DNA from: Metaphire vulgaris
Lineage: Eukaryota; Annelida; Clitellata; Crassiclitellata; Megascolecidae
Direction: 5' to 3'
DNA: 64,000 nt
Assembly (NCBI GenBank): GCA_018105865.1
Contig: CM030869.1
Location: 4,648,025-4,712,024, forward strand
The stretch's first letter is position 1. Each line of letters opens with the position of its first letter. The notes below the pieces were generated by a model. That model was given only the letters and a program-made list of their open reading frames with translations. It made no database searches and was not told the DNA's origin. This document shows, one piece after another, positions 47,706-56,700 of this stretch. The position numbers and the translations under genes are program-made.

Positions 47706-50700
47706 GGCAGAGCTGACAGAGCTGTGGATAGGTATTATGTATGCTGTTGGGAAGCACTGGAGCAGCCAACCAACCCAGACTTGCCTGTATATCTTGGCAG
47801 AATACTTGTTGAACGGGGAATGTGTTCATGTGTGTGCGTGCGTGTGTGTGTGCGTGTCTTATTCCAAAATTATGCTTTAATAGCTGTTCAAATGCATGAT
47901 AATTGAGTCATTTCTTTGTGGATAAATTCTGTTTCAGACAAAATTTTGGAATGGAAAAAATCAGGAATCTGTTGCTGAGCTGTGGATTGGACTTTTGAGA
48001 TTCTACACAGAAGAGTTCAACATTAGAGAGATGGTCATTTCCATTCGACAGAGGGAGCCGCTTACAAAGTTTGAAAAGCTTTGGAATGGAAGTGGAATAG
48101 CAATTGAAGATCCTTTCAATCTGGATCACAATCTTGGCTCTGCACTTTCCAGGAAAAGTGAGTATTCTGTTTCCACAAGTTGATGATGGTAAAGAGTGAG
48201 TAAAGGAGTTGTTTGAAGAATAATGACACAGCAGAATTCTACAACAGAGTCTGTGAGTCCATAAGAGAAAATAATGTTGAATTGGTGACAGTTTAAAAGC
48301 TAAGAGATTTTGAAAAGTAGTGCAAGCCTTATTTTGTATGTTTAGTTTTTTACGTGTGTGTTACATTTGAGGTTTAGAACACTGTTGTTATGTCACACTG
48401 ACTTCTTTTTCCCTCAGGCCTTACCATATCCAATGAGGCCCCTATTTCTGTATTAGCACAGTTATCTAAATTTGGAACTTTGCAGAAAGTGTAGAGTATT
48501 ATAAACATTTCCAAAGTACTTTGTGCTTTTTTAACGATGATTAATTAGAATGGTCTTTGTCCAAATTGTTGCCACCTAGTCAGTCAATCTCCAGACTTTG
48601 TTTCTCTTTGCTCCCATAGAACCTTCCATTGGTCCAAATCTGATGCATCATTCATCTATTAGAATATGATTATAAAAGGACTATATTTAAGAGAATCAGT
48701 GCTACATTTCAAGACCTGATATTTGACAATTTTTGCTAATCTAATCCTATACTTTATACTTTTTCAAATTATTTTGCATCTGGCTAGTATTGCTTTAATG
48801 TAATAAGATAGTTTGTATATAATTATTTCAGTATATATAGATATAAAATCATGATTTCTGAGTAATTAGCAGCTCTTAGCCGTCCAGTACAACATATACT
48901 ATCATTGTTTTTTTAGAAAGGCTTCTTATATCATTTATATTAATTTTTTATGTATGAGTGCTTAAATGTTGCTTTTGAACAGTGAATGTCTACATTCTGA
49001 AAGTACTGCGCAGTGCCAGGTACATCCATGGAACACCAGTAAATAGACTGGATCCACGCTACATGACTATGGCTGTAAGTACATGAAGTGACCTGCCCTA
49101 AATGTCAGACAGTGCTTGTATAGCTTATTATCAGACATGTTGAACATGTTGAGGAAGTCATGAAGGAGATAGGGGAAGACTGAAGCCTGTGATAGATACA
49201 ACTCGGAAAAGGCAGAGAAATTGGATGGGACATGTCCTCCGGCTTGACTCTCTACTAAGAACAATAATTGAAGAGAAAATGGAGGGAAAGAGAGTGAGAG
49301 GCAGACCGAGAAAGATGATGTTGGAGTGGATGATGGATAGAGGATACCAAGAACTCAAAGAAGAAGCAAGCAACTGATCGGAATGGGAGAACTGGATACC
49401 TGGACCTGTCAAAAGACAGGAACACTGATGATGATGTTGAACTTCTGCCGTTGCCTGTTTTTGAAATGCAGCTTTCTGTGATGTTGCTTGATTTTAACAA
49501 GTTCTGCTTGGGTGACGTGTGTACACTGATTTTTAGTATTCCTGGAATGTGGATGGACTGTACACTGTTCATTTATGCTATGGCACATTATATAATGGCT
49601 GTGTCTATTATTATTATTATTATTATTATTATTGTCTTTGACAATTTATATATTGCTATGTCCAAGGTGAAGCCTAAGTTGAGAGTTTGGCTAATAAGAG
49701 TAATGCAATCAAATGCAGATGACTGTACACTGTACAGTGTATTTTGATTCTTACGTTTTGTGCCAATGTATTATTATTTGTGTTGTGTAGGACTACTTGT
49801 TTGACGCGTATGTTCTTATCGATGCCCCGCCTCCCAATGATCGTGGCTGTCGTCGCTGTGGAAAAATCGGTCACTTTGTTAATGAATGTCCACTGTTAAA
49901 GTAAGCCAGTTCTAAGAGGCAGGATTTTGTCACTGGACATATTTATGTTAACAAGCAGAAGTTAAAAATGGTCAAACGTATAATTCACTTGACTGGAGAA
50001 ACTTAGTAGCAAGCTTATGGCAGAATACGGTTGAACCCATTCGCGGAGACTTCATGTTAGCCGAGTCCAAAGAAACCTTTTGAATCTTGGCTGGTCCAAA
50101 TTAATCCAAAATAGGTCCACGTTAACCAAAGACCTGTGTTATCCAAATCTTAGATCGCTGTAGGCAGGAAGGTTTATTTCTTGGGGGGATAAAGCAGAGT
50201 TTTGCTTGTTTAGAGATAATTAGCAACTATGTTAGAAAATATATATTTAAATATGTGCTAGAATAAAACTGATAATATTGCTACTTTAGAATGGTATTAT
50301 AGTTCAATAGATCAGGTTAATTAATTGATGTAGACCTCTGTTGATTAAACACAACACAGTGTGACTGAGAGAAGAGCATAGGCAGTCAGATGCATGCAAA
50401 GTATGCTTGCTTATTCTTTTATGTTCAGTAGAAAATCTAAACAGCCCGACATTGATCCAGATGAAGAGGAAGATGATCCTTCAAAGGAGACAGTCGACGC
50501 CAAAGACATTCCAACTCTGATTGCTACTAAAGGTTTTTATTTCAGAATTTAGTTTCTCCTCTCGGTAAATCGTGAGAATTGATAATCATTACATGATTTT
50601 TGCTGTTTATCCCCTTACTATAGAAAATGGCTTAACTATTTTAAAGAGTTCAGAATCAATTTTTAGAATGTGGGGTGACTAACCACTCTGACAACAATTT

Positions 50701-53700
50701 GAAAAAGTAATTTGATATTAAAATGGTATAAATTTATAGAAATGAAATGATTTTATTCTGTCAAAACATCGCAACCTCAATTGACCTTTTTTTTGCCTGT
50801 TTACTTTGTTCAAGTGCTAAGTAACCATGTAGAATTTGCAATACTAATGCTTTTATCATATGACTGAATTTGAGGTAAACAAAACAAATATCACATTGAA
50901 TTATAATAACATAAGCACCAACTAAACGATCTCTAAGATTATATCTCTAGATTTGAAAAATTGTTTTAGCTTTTCCAAATAGTGTAAGGGCATAGACATT
51001 GCCAAATAACATTTGGAGAAAGATTTTCACTTTTAGGAAATTTGCATTGAATTAATAGAAAAACTGAATTTCTGAGAACATTTGGGACCTTTTTGTCATG
51101 TTATTTTGGTACTGTGTTTTTTTCTTCAATCATTTGTTGTATTTTCCATTTGAACGCATACAGCAATTCTTTTCTGGTCTTCGTGCATTTAGCTCTACTT
51201 TTGATGTAAATTTGTTATTCTGTGAATCATTTGCTTATCAGATCAATTGAAATGTGTTCTACTTGTTGAATTATTTATGCACTTTATTTGAGAGAAATTA
51301 AAAATTGTTTTCTTTAAATATAGATACATAATTAATTGTACATAAATGCCATCACACGGTGTGGAGGCTCTTTTGTCATACATCATCAGCATTATGAAAG
51401 CCAAGCCATAGGACTTCAAATAACAGCATTTTATGGGTGTTTCAGAGCCTCTAAAGATTTCTAAGACAGACTCAATGAAGCCAAGTTCTGTTTCATCAAC
51501 TGATTCCCTTGGCAATCAACATCCATCTGGTGTTGACGTTCTCAGCACACCTGCTAGTAGTTCCAATAGTGGCAGGCTGGACGACGGCGGCAGCGGCAGC
51601 AGCGGCAACCTCAGGACAGAACCACAGTCTCCACTTCTAAGCAGCGCTCTTGTTTTCCACAATAGCAATTTCTCTCCAAGCAGCGCGGCCGTTACTCCAA
51701 TGGAGGTATTTGGATCTCAGGTTCATGGTGGTTCTTACTTAGTTCCTACTATGTTTCAGCCTCTTGTGCCATTCATTCAACAACCTGCAGCAGCCATGGC
51801 AATGCCCAACCCATTAATGAGTCAGTGGGTTGCAGCCACAATGAGCGCTAACCAGGTACGTTATGAGTGCAACTCAATGCTTGGATCACTGAATTGAAAT
51901 TCTCAAAAACAACAGTTGCTTTTCTTTTCTTGACAAAAAATGTTTTCTTTCAAGCTTTTATGCTTTCGCTTTGTTGGGGCCTCAATTTCTTAATATATAT
52001 ATTCCATTAGCAGTTATCTTTTAAAGTTAGATCAATATTTACTGCACTTGTTGCTTTCTATTTATGTGTTTTTAGAGCACATATTGTTTCAATTCTGCTT
52101 TCATTTTTAAATTTTTAATTTTAAGATTTGCTTAGAAAGTGTTAGAAATCGTTAAAATGAGTTAAGCAATATTAATAAGTACTAAAAGTTATTTTTAATT
52201 GCATTAGCATTTTTTGTTTAATAGTGTTACGGTTTGGTTTTTATAGTTAGATTCAAGTGATCAGAGAGATTAGGAATTCTAAGGTTCTTTTGTATATCCG
52301 ATGTTTAAGTCATGCATTTAATGCATTTTAGTAGACATGTTGTTCAATTTGGGATGCCAGGGAGAGTCAGGCAAAACTTTTGCTTTCAGACGGCAGACTT
52401 AAAACATTTCTAGTGCAGCTGTACTGGAGTTGACAAGGATCAGTCTGCGTGATTATTGTTGTGGGCCATTGTCGTCTTCTTCTTATGCCATGTATTGCTA
52501 CGTCGTCAGCCATGGATTTCTACCCTTCTCTGTTTCTGGCTTTTCTTATCAGTTCGATGTTTTCTTTAGTTCCTGTCACTTCTCTTAAGCTGTCTGTATA
52601 CTTTATGACGGCCTACCTGGATCTACAACCTTGACCACCACAGACTACGGATTACCAGTGGCGTAGCGAGGCAAAGTGCTGCCTGGGGCGAGAAAAAAAG
52701 TGCCGCCTCCAACATTTCAAAATTTCCTGAAAAAACTTACCAATCAAGTCTTAAAAAAGTCTGACAAGCAAAAAAACGTTATCAAGTCTCTAAATAAGTC
52801 TGACAAGCAAAAAAAAGAGTTATCAAGTCTCTAAAAAAGTCTGACAAGCAAAAAATCCCTAATAATTATTAAAAAATTGTAGGAAATCTCGAAAATGCTG
52901 CCCCTAGGGCAAGTGCCACCTTGGGCGCCTCACCCCTCTGCCCCCCTTGCTACGCCACTGCGGATTAAGGACTATGGATTTACCTAGATTGAGCACTCGT
53001 GAATAAGCTGGTGCACTGCGCAAGCTTTCAGGCAGTGCTATAGAAATTTTGTGTTTACTTCCTTACTTACTTGCTTATTCTAGGGACCAACCAGAAATTG
53101 CCTTGGACATTTGCCTCAGCCGAATATTAGGTTTTTTGGCACTATGCGGAAGTATTTGCCTTGGCAAATAACACCCACACAAGTAGTTTCAAAAAAAAAT
53201 TACAATTTTTATACTGTAATTCAATAAATGTAAAACTCAGAGGCATAGCTACCATATAGCAAGAATAAGCAAGGCATTAGGATCCAGAAGAACTGGGACC
53301 ATTTTTGACCACCAATGTAAACAAGAAAGTAAAAATAACAAAAGTAAATAATTAAACACACATTAAAAATCAGTCTTAATCAGATAAATTTGGTAGGTAT
53401 TAAATATGACAGTCCTACAAAAACAAAACCGTTTTACAGTTTTCAATTTTCAGAATCCGGTGATAGACGATGCGTTATTATTAAGTGTTAAAATTTTTTA
53501 AGCCTTAGTGCACTGTTCGTCATGTTGTGACTTTTTAAGTTGAAGGGGCCCATTAATAATTTTTGCTTTAGTGCCTAAAAATCCTAGCTACGCCACTGGT
53601 AAAACTTTGTAGGAAGTGCTACTGTGGTAGTAACTATTAGTTATTAATTTCTAAACAATTAATTTCAATTGTTTTGCTTAAAAATTACATTAAATACACA

Positions 53701-56700
53701 TTTGCCAATAAACAGTTACAGAGTAAAAGTTAATACAGGTAAAACATTTTGTTAATTCCCCATTACTCTCTGGACTCAGAGTTTGCGTAACTACTGGGTT
53801 TGTACTCGGATCTGGCAAAAGGCACATTCAAATACTCGGATTTGATACTCTGTAGAAATTGTCTACCCGGTTGGTCCCTACTTTATTCTTTGTCTTTCTC
53901 TTGCTCTTTTTCTCACAAATTTTCCTGTTATCGCTAAATTTTCCAGTTCGTACTTTCTTATTAGAAGTCAGAAAAATTCAAGCAGTTGCTTTCTTATGGT
54001 TTTTAGCAATTTCTTTTTACACCAAAGTCTTTTAGTACTTCATCATTGTTTTTTTTCGTTCCAAGAAAGTTTGTTGCATACATCTGAGAAAACACATTTC
54101 TGCAGCTTCCAGTTTCTTTCAGTTTTTTTCTGTCAAAGCCCATGTTTCTTATCTGTACATCAGAACTGCCCACACGTAGCTTTGAATAATTCGGAGCAAT
54201 GTTGTTGTTGAAATATATTTGGCCACATGCGGCCCTCGAAGCCCTTTTGTGCGGCCCCCGACATCGAGAGATATTACATTAATGTGCAGCCCTCTAAAAC
54301 ATATGAAACATTTGACAACACCTTAATGGGAAATTCAGCATTTAAAATGGATTTACACTTTGGTACTTGATCGTTAACTACAAATAATGCTTTTAATATT
54401 TATTAACTTTTCTTAGACTTGACAGTCTTGGCTTATTACTAATTACTTACACTGCACAGTATTATAATATGTTATGTTAAAGTCGTTTTGGAAACTACAT
54501 TTAATTCTAAATGCCGAAAAATGTGTGCAGCCCTCAGCTTTCATCGCAGACACTTTTGCGGCCCTCAGATAAAAATTTGTGCCCATCGCTGTTTTAGGGG
54601 AATCCAAAATGTAATGAAAGTGTCTGTTTTTGAATAACAATAAACACCGCTGTCATCTGATGAATAGAAGCCTTTCATCTTAGACTATATCGTGGCATCT
54701 CCACATAGTGGTCGTGGTGGTGGTAGGTTAGCATAGATGCTACCATTGATGATGACGTCGACACCCGTCTGGCCAAAGTCAACCTCACTTTCGGTTTCCT
54801 TTGCAGACGGTTCTGGATGAACCATGACATCTGGCTTGATGTCAAAGTAGCCGTGTACAAAGCAGCCATCATACCTATCACAATTTGGTATATGCTATAC
54901 AGCTGCGAGACATGGACTTTGTACCGCTCACACATCAGAAAGCTTGAACAATTTCATCATATGCACTTTCTCAGACTCATTGCTCATATGCCAAAATGAC
55001 TGCTCAATGCACGGATGGCATTTCAAACTTTGAAGCCCGTCGCATCAACCTATTAGAGGAAAAACGTCGACTCCACAAAGAAAGACAGCCGAATGCAACT
55101 GAATGCTTCCCTTGCAACGTCTGTCAGCGCCATTGTGCCTCTCAAATCATACTTTTTGCTCACCAGAGAGCTCCCCAACCTACATAGATCCAGGATCCAT
55201 TGTGTCGACAGCAGGGTCCAATAATAATAATAATAATCTTCAGGAAACGGTATTTTTAAGCGTTTGAATTTTGATTTTCCAAGTGACGTCACCGCATTTA
55301 GCCGTAATGTAAAATACAGCAATAAAATTTAGGTTAGTTTGTAAATAATTGACTTGGGATTTTTTTATTCCAAAACTTGTAAAATTATTTCTACATTTCT
55401 AAAAGTTATGCCGGAGAACTATTGGCTTGGTTGTTTAGTGGACAGAGTGTATTTGTGTGTGTTTAGTTTTAAGGAAATTTTTAAGTGATGCTGGCTTCCT
55501 TCTATTATGTCATAAATAAGTGCCTGTGCGTTATGCTTTGTAATATTAAATAATGTGATCTCTCATAGATTTTCTAAGTACTTCTGAAGCTGGACCATAT
55601 TCAGCTATTTTTCTGAATGCGTTGACCTTCCCCTTGTTTTTTACTATTGTGGTGTACTTCATAAAGCATTTGCTTTATCAGATGTGTATTACATCAGTCA
55701 TTCCTATTAGACATCGGCGTCTGTCAACTCCAGTGCTTTATTATAACTGCTAACTTGTCAGAACACAGCTATACTTGACACATTACACAGGCCATGTATT
55801 AAGTTCTCTGTGTTAATGAGAATGTGAATGTCCAAGGTACAAATGTGTCCAGTTGCCAACTTAGATTCCACTCTGTATCAACAGATCAACTCTCTATTTG
55901 TTTTAAAAGTCAGACATTCTGCACAACTTGATGTCTCTATTTTTACTGCAATAAATATTGTGAAATGTGTAACTCGGTATTCAACTGCATATTATTTCAT
56001 TTTTTGAGTTAGTTAGATTGCACTGCAGTTCCTAGTACAGTGTGCATATTTTAGTTGCTAATTTTTGTGCTCACTAATTTATTTGTAGGTTGACCAGCAA
56101 AGTTTAAATCTGGGAACATCCATGACTCCCAACTTTCCTGGCATGACAGGTCAGCTACCAAACACAATACCATTGCTTGGCAGCTCAGCTCCAGCAAGCT
56201 CTACAATTAATGTTCCAACCAAGCCTGGTCAAACACAGCAAATTTCGCCTTTGATGTCTCTACCTCTATCTCTTATGAATCTACCATTGTACCCATCACC
56301 TGGTGGCAATCAGGGAAACATGACCCTAGAGAACTTCAGCCAGTTGGCGCTAAATGCAAATCGTCAGACGAGTGCTGGAGTTGAGGGTCACCCTTTGTAC
56401 ATAGGACAACAGAGTCAGGGTCAGAAGAAGAGTCAGGTTGAGCACGGTTCAGTGGGTCAAGCGCAACTCTTACTGCCACTGCAGATGGAAAACAAAGTAC
56501 CGGGTCAATCTTTGCAAACTGACCTTCTGAACAAGGTACAAGGTCAGCAGGTTCAAAGGCAAGGTCATGCACAGGGATATCCTATGCAGAGTCAGTTGAA
56601 AGATCGTCAAGTGCAAAGTCAGTTCCAACGAATGACTATTCCAGGAGCCACTGACGCTAAGTTGCAAAGCCATCTTCAAGGACAACCTGCAGAAGCACAC